From Datisca glomerata (taxonomy: Eukaryota; Streptophyta; Magnoliopsida; Cucurbitales; Datiscaceae), in the NCBI GenBank assembly GCA_003255025.1, contig QANY01013423.1, forward strand, positions 2,159,779-2,223,778: a stretch of DNA of 64,000 nucleotides. The letters are read 5' to 3'. The notes under the pieces were generated by a model. It did no database searches. It was not told the origin of the DNA and saw nothing but the letters and a program-made list of their open reading frames with translations. Numbering within the stretch: the first letter of the stretch is position 1; every line of letters starts with the position of its first letter. A program made the translations under genes and the position numbers. Shown here piece after piece: positions 10,100 through 21,526 of this stretch.

Positions 10100-13000
10100 C
10101 CTCAAATTTATCATGGGCTTAAAGATAAGTTTTCCCTTAAGGAAAGAAAATCTAGGAGTACATAAAGGTTTAGTGAAGAGGTCTGCTAGTTAAATCTAAG
10201 AGAGAACATGTTTAACTTGTAAGTCTTTCTTCATAACCTTTTCTCTAACAAAGTGGAAATCTATCACCACATGTTTTGTTCTTGCATGAAGAACATGGTT
10301 GAAAGCCAAAGAAATAGTTGAAATATTATCACATCACAAAACATGAGCATGTTTCAGAAAGATGTGCAGGTCTTCAAGAATTTGTTTCTACCAGGTCAAC
10401 TCAGATGTTGTACTGGCCAAAGACTTGTACTCTGCTTCAGTAAAGGAGTGAGCAACTGTAGACTGCTTCTTAGCACTCCAAGAAACTGCATTAGAACCAA
10501 GGACAATAATGAAGCCTGAAGTAGAGTGCCTATCACAGGGGTCGTTAGCCCAAACAACGTCTCTAAAAGCCTACAAGTGAAGAGATTCAGGTTTAAATAG
10601 GAAACCATGGTCAATAGTTCCTATAATATACCTAAGGATCCTCTTGACAGTAGCAAAGTGAGTTGTGGTGGGAGAATGCATGAATTGGCATACCCTATTA
10701 ACATAAAAGCATATATCTGGACGAGTAAATGTGAAGTATTGAAGACTGCCAACAATACTCCTATATAGAGTAATATCATATAAGGGTGACCCAACATGAC
10801 TGTACAAAGGAGACTTAGTGCTACAACATAACTGACATGGTTTTGATTCAAGCATTCTAGCCTTTGAAGAAGATCTTTTGCATATTTGTGTTGATTTACA
10901 AAGATTCCGGAAGTTGTCCTACTAATTTCAAGGCCTAAAAAATACTTTAGCTCTCCTAAATCAGTCATATCAAACTCATTTTGCAGGGTATGCACAAGAT
11001 GATCAATATATTTATTATTATTCCCACTAATTACAATGTCATCAACATAAAGAAGACCACAAGTGAAAGAGTGAGATGTAGCATGAGCAAACAAAGAGCT
11101 ATCTGTAAGAGACCCAACAAAGCCTAAAGAAAGAAATTGACTTGTGAATTTCTCAAACCATGCTCTAGGAGCTTGCTTTAGACCATATAAAGACTTGTTG
11201 AGCTTATAAACATAAATTAGAAAAAATTGGATCAGTGAAGCCATGAGTGGCAGCAATAGATAAAATGATTCTTATGTAGGTTTTTTTACAATTGGGCTAA
11301 AAGTCTCCCCACAATCTAGGCCAGCTTGCTGGTGGTACCCCTCGGCTACCAATCAAGCTTTATATCTAGCAATTGTTCCATCTTAGTGATACTTCAATCT
11401 TTACACCCATTCGTAACCGACGAGGTTCTTATGAGCTGGAAGAGGAACCAAGGTCCTAGTGTTTTATGAAATAGAGCATTATACTCAAGTTGCATAGTTT
11501 TAGTCCACTTAGGACTTTTGACAACGGTAGTGAATGAGCTAGGTTCACTAGGTGAGGAAGAGGCAAGTGAGGCTCTCTTTTGTAGATACCAGACTTAGAC
11601 ATAGTTTGCATGGGGTGAACAGATTGAGTTTAAGGTTGGGAGGGTGGGTTAGGTCTGGAAATAGGTAAATCAATAGTTAAACTAGATGTGAGACCAGGAA
11701 AAGCCCTAGAATCCAGTCTAATAGGATGCAAAGCATAATGATCATCAGGATGCAAAGTGTGTGAAGCAGATGAACTTAAATCATCATGCAAACTAGTGTT
11801 GGTGCAGGGAGTATTAGAGATAATATCATTATGTGTAGCAAAATCAGTATCAGAAGGTAAACCACCAGCATCAGTAGGTAAACTAGCATTTTCAGTAAGA
11901 CAAAATAGGTAAACCAAAATCAATTTGAAGCTCACTAGTTATCCCAGGGACAATATGCAAATCAGGACTAGATTTACCAGTAGAGTTGGAAGCAGTAGAC
12001 AAAGTAGGAGAATAAGAGTTAGTACCTGATGAAGCTATAGAAGAAAAGTGGGGTGAGAGAAAATTATAAACCTTAGAAGGATCCTGAGGAGCACATGTAG
12101 AAGAGATACTAGTAGTGGAAGGGGAAGAAGCAAAAGGGAAATTATTTTCATCAAATAAAACATGCCTAGAAACATAGTACCTTTTACTAACCTTATCATA
12201 ACACATATATCCTTTTTGGTTTAAAGCATATCCCATAAACACACATTGCACAATCTTAGTTTGGAACTTGTTTTGCATATAAGGTCTTAATTAGGATAAC
12301 AAACACATCCAAACACCCAAAGAAGTTTATAGTTAGTAGATTTCCCATACAATATGTCAAATGGTGACTCATTCTTTAACACAGCACTAGGCATGCGATT
12401 AACTAAATATACAGTAGTGGAAAAGGAAAAACTCCAGAAGATATGAGGTATAGAAGCGTGATGTAACATAGTAAGGCATGTCTCAACCGGGTGCATATGC
12501 TTCCTCTCAGCAATTCCATTTTGCTGAAGGGTATAGGGATAAGTTTTTTGGTGTGTGATGCCATTTTCAGTGAGATAAGACTAAAAATTGAGGTTAGTGT
12601 ACTCACTACCTCCATCAGACCTAAAAATCTTTATTTGTAGAAAACATATTCTCAACAATAGGCTTAAATTGCTTAAAAATGGAAAGAACCTCATACTTAT
12701 GTTGAATGGAGAAAAACCAGGTGGTGGGTGCAGAACCTCAAATATCACATAAAAACGATGACCAAGTAAAGAGGTGGTGGGTGCAGAACCCCAAACGTCA
12801 CTACCTATAATAGATAAAAGAAAAGTATAGATAGAATCTGAGGCATTGAAAGGTGAACTGGTCATTTTATTAGTCACACAACTAATATAAAGGCAATTAT
12901 TCAGATTCAATGAAGTACAAGAAATGTTTGCCTTTTTCAAGATTTGCTTCATAATGCTAGCAGTTGGATGGTCTAACTTATAATGCCAAAGGAAATCAAA

Positions 13001-13212
13001 ATATTTGGGGCCAAGAAATGCCATAGTATGGTTTATAAGGATTATAGGGATAGGATATAAGCCATTTATACATGGCCCTTTATGTAAAATTTGTCATGTG
13101 GCCTTGTCCTGATATAAAAAAGATAGGCATAAAAATAAAACACATAATTGTTATGTAGGCTGAATTTATGCGTAGACAAGAGATTAGAAGCAAGTTTAGG
13201 CATACAATAAAT
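10100..13212 (-). pseudogene. Copia-2 pol pseudogene (integrase, RT, RNase H)
   Basis: This is the 3' two-thirds of copia pol. Next to the insertion site is the post-protease/pre-integrase stretch (13,020-13,200, CMPKLASNLLSTHKF). It is followed by degraded integrase (12,280-13,024) with SDGGSEYTN near 12,600, a linker (11,600-12,270), and reverse transcriptase (10,621-11,256) with LNKSLYGLKQAPRAWFEKF and an intact YVDDIVISGNN (YVDD at about 11,038-11,049). RNase H (10,110-10,600) carries SWSAKKQSTVAHSFTEAEYKSL. Several stop codons and frame changes separate the parts. It is better preserved than Copia-1, especially in the RT. Confidence 0.92.
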
Positions 13213-14629
13213 TGTTGAGGGTAATGCCCTTAAAGCATGTGTATTGACATTTTAATATGAAATTTAATGAAATTACATTTTTCTTATAATTGTTCTTTTA
13301 AATTATTGTTGAATAATGTATATAAATATTTGAAAATTTTATATTCATTAATGAGACTATGATCTTGTATTAGTACGATAAGATTAAGATCATAGATAAT
13401 GAATAAAATTGTCAACAACATATTAAAGTATGAAATCTTTAATGAATGGTTACTAATACGGTTCACTAAGTATTATAAATACATGTGATCTAAGTACATA
13501 ATTATGAGATAATTATATGTGATTAATTAATTAAATTATTTATATTAAGTTTTGGAAATTATATATAAATAAATATCGATTAACTTTTTAATTATCAATA
13601 AGTGAGACAAAATATCTAATTTATGAAATTAGATAATTATAAATTATTATTAGATAATAAATAAATCAACTAAATTTGTTATTTGTGAACTAACTGATAA
13701 GCTAGTTGATTGAGATGATCTGATAAGTTAATTTTGAAAGAACTAATATGTGGATATTTATCTGATTAAAATAAATATTCAACTCACGATCATTGTCACA
13801 TGTCAATCACTGATTGGGAATCAGAGATTGACATGAACTATTGTGATGCCACGCGACATTACAGTATTGGGGCGTGCAGTACTATAGTGCTACATAGTAT
13901 TACAGTAGTACTGTGGCACACAGTGTCGTGAGGCACCGTGTTAGTTCACAGCAACTACAGTACCGTGTGGCACTGCAGTTGTGCACCAAATTACAGTGGG
14001 TCCCACTGCAATGACAATTTATTGATTAATTGTTATTTTGTCTATATCCCTAAAAATCTTATGAGCCTAGAAAATATATAAAAATATTATTCTAATGGCC
14101 TCAGGATTTGTGGAGTAATGAGAATACAGTTACTATCAGGTTGAATTTTCTCTGTGATCAAAAGTTAATCAAAAACTCTGAAAGAATAATCATCATATTC
14201 TCTCAAAGGATTGTCTTACTGAATTATTCATTCTCCGTAAATCTCTGATCTCATGTGTTAAGTACATTTAAAGATAGGAAAATGTCTTTGAATTAATTCT
14301 ACATGCCCACACACGTCTTAGTGCGTTTGGGGATTGTCTTAGAAGATTTTGGTGTGGATCTCAAAGTCTGTTGTTCATGGGAACGCATGATCGTTGGTTT
14401 GCGTGTACACTTGATATAAACTACAAGAAGAATATGATTTTTATCCATGTATGTCTTGATCTTAATATATAAATATATAATGTATTCTGATTGAAACGAT
14501 TTTTTCATTAAAAGTTTTTTCTAAATCGTCGCGTCACATTTATTTTCTTTTATCGAAAAAGACTCATTTTTTATAATAAAAAAATTAAAGGCCCCACGCT
14601 TCCACCACGCGAGCGCCACATTTTCAATA
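13213..14629 (+). repeat. Left LTR of the composite element (internally deleted)
   Basis: It starts TGTTGAGGGTAATGCCC and ends before a Met-tRNA-type primer site. It matches the LTR at 24,058-26,117, except that about 0.7 kb (corresponding to roughly 24,330-25,030) is missing near 13,495. Around 13,846-13,985 it has a block of partly self-complementary GTGGCAC/CAGTACTG repeats shared with the other copies. The minus-strand open frames at 13,284-13,466 and 24,129-24,311 are matching LTR shadows. Confidence 0.85.
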
Positions 14630-14631
14630 AA

Positions 14632-14643
14632 TGGTATTAGAGC
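14632..14643 (+). other. Primer binding site after left LTR
   Basis: TGGTATTAGAGC lies two bases after the LTR. It is one mismatch from the canonical TGGTATCAGAGC, complementary to the 3' end of initiator methionine tRNA, used to prime minus-strand DNA synthesis. Confidence 0.75.
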
Positions 14644-14948
14644 GGTCATTATAGGTTTGTATATTAAATACTGTGTGGGTTTTCTTGCATAATTCACAAT
14701 ATATTTGATATGTATGAATCAATGGATGGTTTAATTTTTTGAATGTATAGTTAAATAATTGATCTTTAATGGTATGGTGATTATTGGGTTAGCCTTTATT
14801 CTTTAATTTGTCCTTAGATCTTGTGTAAGCCATTTTAGAGCATATGAGTTTTTGTAATTTTATTTTGAATATTAAATTATAATTATTCCGATCACGAGAA
14901 GATGAAGAACGCACGAGACGAACACGAAGGAAAAAGAAAAGAAAGAGG

Positions 14949-16885
14949 ATTGGTTGCTAGTACAATTCACTAAGAATTATGAATGCATCTAATCTAGAGC
15001 TGAATAATTGATGTGAATGGACATCTTAGTGAAGTTACTTTATATAATAAGATTATATATGATAGGATTGATGTGAATTAATATCTTTATTAAGATGTCA
15101 TTTATCATAAAAATTTAATACACATCAATTCGATGATCATATGTAGATCAGTCTGAATCCTGAGTAATCATGAACTTCTATGCATGTCTATTGGATCTTT
15201 CGATTCACTTGTAAAAATCTGTTTACTAATCAGGCTAGTAACTTTTGTTTTGGAGATTCAGTAATGTGGATGGCCGGAGACATGATCTTACAATATTTGG
15301 AATCTAAACTATCCTAACGGATCGTATATTGGTTTTCTTAAGTGTCAATTTTGGAATTAAATGATTATTGAGCTTAAATTTATATTAAGCTTATAAATTA
15401 GTCATTCACTGGTGGATTAATGCTACTTAATGATCAAGAGGTAATTAGAAGGGTAAAATGATAATTTTTATCAATTCTAATTTGCGAACCAATAATTGGA
15501 GGACAGAACTACATAAAATGATTATGTCAGTGGACTACATGAGAATACTCTGTAAATACATTCTATAATCTCTAGGAGTGCAATTCCGCATTTATAGTAG
15601 AGTAATAATGAAATTAATAAATATGATTATTTAATTAAAGAGTTTAAATAATAATCTAATTTATTAGAGCTTAGGATTATAGGTCCATGGTCCCCAAATC
15701 ACCCCCATACTACACTGTGTAGGGTGTGAGTATTTCAGGACATGAGAAAATGACTGACTTGTAAAATGAATTTTTATTATGTGGTAAGTAAATAATTATG
15801 AGATAATTATGTGTGATTAAATAATTGAATTATTTATATATTTAAATATAATTTTTAGAAATTATACATACATATATATATAATCATTTATTTTTTAATT
15901 ATCGATAAGTGAGACAGAATATATAATTTGTGAAATTAGATAATAATTTAAATCAACTAAATTTATTATTTGTAAAATAACATATAAGTTAGTTGATAAG
16001 GATAATCAGACATGTAAATTTTGAATTAACTGATATCTAGATAATTATCTGATTAAAATAAATATTTAATTTACAGTAATTGCAACGAGTCAATCACCGA
16101 TAGGGTATTAGAAATTGACATGGACTACTCTGGTGTCACGTGGATCTACAGTGGTGAGTGTGCAACGCTGTAGTGCCGTTTGCCATTACAGTTGTGCACA
16201 ATTACAGTGGGTCCCACTTGTAATTGGTAATTTAATAATTAAATATTATTTTATATTATCCTTAAAAATCCGATATGTAATTATCTAGAATATATACAGA
16301 TATTATTCTAATGGCCTAGTTGTTGAAAGAAGAGGTGAGAATCAATTGATCAGATCATTAATTCGACAATCAAGAGTTGAATTGTGAACACGATTAGTGC
16401 CAGAGAGATTTTTTTCTGTGATTGAACGTTAATCAAATCTCTGAAAGAATAATCATCACATTCTTTTAGAGAATCGTCTCACTAAAGTCATTCTCAGTAA
16501 ATCTCTACATCTCATGTGTTGAGAACATCTAGAGACATAAAAAGTGTCTTGTAATATTCTACATGCCCACACACGTGCTAGTGCGTTGGGGACTGACTTG
16601 GAAGATCATTGTGAGAACAGAGGATCGATTAGTTTTTGCAAGGACACTTGATATAGACTACAAGAGATATATGATTTCTAATCTTGTATGTTGTAGATTT
16701 AACTTATAAATATATAATTGATCCTGACTGATTGAAAAAGAGTTTTCAATAAAAGTTTTAATTGGTTATCGTAACGTTGCGCAAGTTTTGTTTTATTAAA
16801 AGATTCAATTTTTATTAAAAGTTATTTTTTTTAAAATGCCACGCGCCTTCACGCTTATGCCGCGCACGCACCGCGACGAATATCA
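14949..16885 (+). repeat. Second LTR of the composite element, 5'-truncated
   Basis: From GGATTGGTTGCTAGTAC onward it aligns with the final LTR from about 24,290 to its end. The first 230 bp or so of the LTR are absent. It is preceded by about 300 bp of element leader (14,644-14,948) that resembles the leader after this LTR (both contain GAAGATGAAGAA near 14,900 and 17,148). The presence of leader on both sides supports recombination between two element copies. Confidence 0.82.
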
Positions 16886-16887
16886 TG

Positions 16888-16899
16888 TGGTGTCAGAAC
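16888..16899 (+). other. Primer binding site after second LTR
   Basis: TGGTGTCAGAAC is two bases after the TATCA end of the LTR. It is a degenerate methionine-tRNA primer site (two mismatches to TGGTATCAGAGC). Confidence 0.65.
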
Positions 16900-18910
16900 A
16901 GTCTTTATATATTTATATGTTAAATGTTGTGTGGGTTTTCTTGAATTATTCATATAATATGAGATATGTATGAGGGATGGATGGTTATGTTTTTTGAATG
17001 TATGAAAAATAATGGATCGTTAATTGTTTGGTGATTATTGGGTTAAACTTTATTTTAATTTTTCTTAGATCTTGTGTAAGCCGAATTGAGGTGTATAAAT
17101 TTTTGTAATTTTATATTGAACATTATTGTAATTATTTCGCACACGTGAAGATGAAGAATGCATGAGACGAACGACAGAATTGTATTTTCCACATGAAATC
17201 ATCCGTGAAAATATTGTTCACGCGTGAAAATACTGTTCAAACCAGAAATTTACTATTCCGGCAGAGGTGAACAATTCCGACGGTACTGTATCGATGTGAC
17301 AGTCGGCTGTCGGCGGTGGTGATCGGTGGCGATCGAAGAGTTCTATTGTTGGTGACAACTGTTGTCACGTTTTAGAAAAGTTTCCAACAAACCATACAAC
17401 CAACTTTATCACCTAAGTGTTTCATTAAAACTCAAACTCTTTTTATTATCCATTTAATTTTTGAAACTAATGTAACTTTAAAATTATCTATTAATTTTTG
17501 ATTTTATGAAAATTAAAAATTAATAGGTTGATTGGGTTTGATCCAAGTTTGAACAAATTAAATAGAGTGTTTATTTGACTAAGTCAAAGTCAACTATATT
17601 AAAAGAAATAATCATAGAAATTATTTTAATTAAGAAAAATAGTTTTTTAAATTTAAAAGGGGAGATCTGTTGCTTACTGTTCACGGAAACATTCGACATT
17701 TTTCTTAATTTAAAAGGGTTTTGTTCAAAACTTGAAGATTATGGAGATGGACATCAGGAGGAGAAGACAATATTTGAAAAATATGTATTCTTGAAGTTTG
17801 CTTTGTAATTTTAGTTATTTATTTCAAGGATTGTAATTTAGAAATACTCAATAGTCACTCGGTCCATTAATATTTTATTTAATTGTTTAATTGTTATATT
17901 TGATAACATGCTCATGCATTAGTCGATCACATGCCATACATGAAAATCGCACACAGTTTTATTTGAGCATGCATCTCATATGTAAAAACATTATTTATTA
18001 GGATTGTCCTAATATGTTTATATGTTTTGATTTATGAAATCAATTGCATGAAAATGGCTAGGTTTTAATTAGTTAAAACCTGGTAATCACACCACACTAA
18101 AAGATATAGTAACATTTAGGTTAACCGACTTTAGTAAAAGAGTTTTATTAAAGTTTGATGAATATAATTAATTAGTTAATCTAATTTCACCTAATTATGA
18201 CTTAGGCGATTCATAAAGTTAAATGAACTTAGACCAATAAGATTAGATTAACTAATAATTAAATATTAATAGGGTTATTATTTTAACTAGTAATTAATTT
18301 AGAATTAGTTGATTAGTTAAAATAGAAACACATTATCTTAAAATAGTGAGTGGGAGAAGGTTGGCATATCAATGTGACCTATGGTCTCCATTATTAGTAT
18401 AACACCGTGAGGTGTAGTGAAGGTCTCGAGATGGTTTGTTTTCATCCCCCTAAGAAAGGTTATGAGTTGTAGCAATACCAAGGTTGGACTTCTTAAGAAG
18501 ATAGGAGGAAGTGATGTAGTTTACTTTTGACTGACCCTAAGGCAGCATATTCTAAATGAAGTCATGAAATATGAAAGGGTTACACTTACAAAGTCACAAT
18601 TAAGCTTTCATGTGTATAGATATGACTTGACCGAACAAGCGATACCTTATTGTTAAAAAAAATATATGAGATATTTTAAGTTTTAATTAATAAGGATGAG
18701 AATGTCTCATAGACAATCTTAGGTTAATCTGGCTGACCCTAAGGTGGCACATAAATCGTTGGGTTATTTTATCGTGATTAGTAAATGCTAAATTTATGTG
18801 TTTATTATGATTGCATTCATGCATCACGTTTACTTTTTGAATTCTAAATATTTATCAATTATCTTGAATCATATATATTTTAAATTTCAGTTATCAATAT
18901 TGTGTCTACC
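16900..18910 (+). other. Untranslated leader of the composite element
   Basis: About 2.0 kb lies between the primer site and gag. No convincing gene is present; the open frame at 17,575-17,808 has no family features. Long untranslated leaders are seen in some plant copia lineages. Confidence 0.55.
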
Positions 18911-19760
18911 ATGGACAACTCTGTTGCTGCTTTACTCGCTCTTGAGAAATTGAATGGTGATAATTTCATACGTTGAAAATCAAATCTGAACTTAATGTTG
19001 ATTTATGAGAACCATAAGTTCGTTCTTTCTAAAGAATGTCCAGAGAAGCTCGCTGCTAATGCTCCTAAGAATGTTAGGGACAAATATGATATTTGGATCA
19101 TATCGAACAACAAGATGAAGTGCTACATGCTTGTGAGCATGAATGATGTTCTCAGATTCAAGCATGAAAGCATGGAAACTGGCTATGATATTATGGAATT
19201 TTTACAGGCAATGTTTGGGCAGCAGTCCGATCAAAGTCGTCATGAAGCCACTAGGAGTTATATGACAACTAAGATAAGGAAGGGTACTTCTGTTCAAGAA
19301 CATGTTTTGAACATGATCAACATAATGCACGAGGCAAAAGTACACGTTGAGACCATTGATGAGCGGACTCAAGTTAGCATCATTTAGATTGGCTCACACC
19401 AGTTTTTTCTGCGTTCATGACCAACTATATTTTGACCAAGTTACAATTCAACATGATCCCATTATTGAATGAACTGCATACTTTTGAGTTACTCAACCTT
19501 AAAATGACCAAAGAGGGTGAGACAAATATTGTTGAGCAAAAACATTCTTCCAATATTGTTAAGAACAAGAAAAGGAAGAAGAACAATGGTAAGGACACGA
19601 GCAAGAACAAAAGAGTAAAGAAAGCCAAGACATCGCTGAAAGCTAAGAAGAATAAGAAAGACAGCATGCCCAAAGGAAAGTGTTTTCACTGTGGGGTTGA
19701 AGGTCATTGAAAGAGAAACTGTAACAAGTATCTCTCTGAGATGAAAAACAAAGGTAAATA
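18911..19760 (+). pseudogene. Family-3 copia gag pseudogene
   Basis: It begins with ATG at 18,911 and reads MDNSVAALLALEKLNGDNF, a typical copia gag start. A TGA follows where tryptophan is expected (18,974-18,976). A good gag core continues at 18,995-19,387. After a stop and frame change comes a Lys-rich segment ending in the zinc knuckle at 19,681-19,722, C-X2-C-X4-H-X4-C, in which the residue after the histidine is a TGA for the usual tryptophan. Gag would form the virus-like particle and package element RNA. TGG-to-TGA changes at several tryptophans fit methylated-cytosine decay. Confidence 0.88.
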
Positions 19761-19829
19761 TAATTATGTTAAACAAAGGTCAATGCAAGAGAAGCTTCAA
19801 GTACAAGTAAATATAATTTACTTGTACTT

Positions 19830-21484
19830 GAAGCTTGTTTAGTGAAATATGATTTGTCATTCTGGATACTTGATTCAGGAGCGACTAACCATGTATGTTC
19901 TTCTTTGCAGATGCTTGATTTGTCAAGGGAGCTGGCTGATGGCGATGTCATTTTAAGAGTTGGCAGCGATGCGCTCGTCTGAGCTAAAGCATTAAGGACA
20001 GTCCGTTTTCTTTTTAGATATAATTACTTAGTTTTGAACGATGTTTATCATATTCCTGGTTTATTGAGAAATTTGATTTCTCTTTCATTTTTTCAAGAAC
20101 AATTATTCAAAGTTAATTTCATTAATAAATAGTTTATTATTTTTAAGAATGGATTCGACATCTGTCATGTTAAAATTATAAATGGACTGTATATGCTTAA
20201 ACTTATTGAACGCGCGTTAAATAATTCTGAATTATTTAAAGTAGCGAAACCTAAAAAATAACAAACGACAAATGATAACACATTTATGACATCTTAGGTT
20301 GAGACATATTAATCTAAAAAGATTAAACATGTTAACAAGGTATGGTGCTTTAACAGAGCTAAAATTTGAAATTATTTATGTTTATGAACCATGTCTAGAG
20401 GGTAAAATGACCAAGGGACCTTTTGTAGGAAATGACCAAAGATCTAAAAAACCACTTGAGTTAGCACATAGTGATGTCTGTGGACCGATTAATGTATAAG
20501 CTAGACGTAAGTATGAGTATTTATTCACTTTCATTGACGACTACTTTGTCAAAGATAAAGAAGTGGTTAGATGAGAAATTCCAAATTGAAGATTTGGGAG
20601 AGGCGAGTTATGTTCTAGGCATCCAAAAAAGATAGAAAGAACAAGTTTTTAGCACTTTCTCAAGCATTTTATATTGATAAGGTGTTGCAAAGATTCTCTA
20701 TGTAGAATTTCAAGAAATGTCAACTACGGACAAGACATGGAATTGTCTTCTCCAGGGAGCAAAATACTAAGACACCTCAGGAGGAAGAGGATATGAGCAA
20801 GGTTCATTATGCTTCAGCTGTTGATAGTCTCATGTATGTCACGTTGTGTACGAAACTAGACATCTGTTATGTGGTATGAATTATCAGTCGTTATCAATCA
20901 AATCTTGGTTTAGAACATTGGATTGCAGTAAAGCACATTTTCAAGTATCTTAAGAGAACGAGAAATTATATGCTTGTTTATCAAGTAGAGACTTAAACCC
21001 CACTAGATATACTGATTTTGATTTTCAATCAGACAGATTCAGTTGAAAGTTGACATTTGGATCAGTATTCACCCTCGGTGGAGAAGTTGTAGGCTGAAGA
21101 AGTATTAAATAATTTAACATTACAAATTCCACTATGGAAGCCGAATATATAACGGCTTGTGATGCTGCGAAAGAAGTCGTATGGCTCATAAAGTTCTATA
21201 TTGATCTGAAAGTAGTTCCAAATATGGTCAAGCCATTGATCCTATACTGTGACAACATTTGGGAGGTAGCTAATTCAAAAGAACCAATGAGTCATAAGAG
21301 GGGAAAGCGCATTGAGAGGAAATATCATCTTGGAATAGAGATCGTGCATCGATGGGATGTAACTGTTATGGAGATAGCGTTAAATCAGAATCTGGCTGAT
21401 CCTTTTACCAAGACACTTCCTGCGACGTCATTTGAGGGTCATGTGCGAAACATGAGGTTGAGAGAGATGCCACATTTGCTTTAG
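19830..21484 (+). pseudogene. Family-3 copia pol, copy 1, internally deleted
   Basis: The protease remnant is near 19,860 (WILDSGATNHVC in broken frames). GAG-pre-integrase and the integrase zinc-binding region follow (20,290-20,500, ending LELAHSDVCGPINV). At about 20,540 integrase is fused directly to the late reverse transcriptase at ACTTTGTCAAAG, a motif also present at 23,311 in copy 2. About 1.5 kb of integrase core and early RT are therefore missing. RNase H follows at 21,134-21,484 (MEAEYITACDAAKEVVWL and DPFTKTLP). Many stops. Confidence 0.85.
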
Positions 21485-21498
21485 GGTAAATGGGAGAT

Positions 21499-21526
21499 TG
21501 TTGGGAGTAATGCTCTCAAAGAATTC
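21499..21526 (+). repeat. 28-bp LTR start fused to internal pol sequence
   Basis: TGTTGGGAGTAATGCTCTCA and the next few bases, directly after a TGGGAGAT polypurine tract, are an LTR start. The sequence then jumps into a second copy of the pre-integrase region. This junction marks where two elements were joined. Confidence 0.8.

Noticed and set aside
19425..19776. Hydrophobic minus-strand frames suggesting membrane proteins
   Set aside because: Antisense of the Lys-rich gag segment, which produces Phe/Leu-rich shadows.
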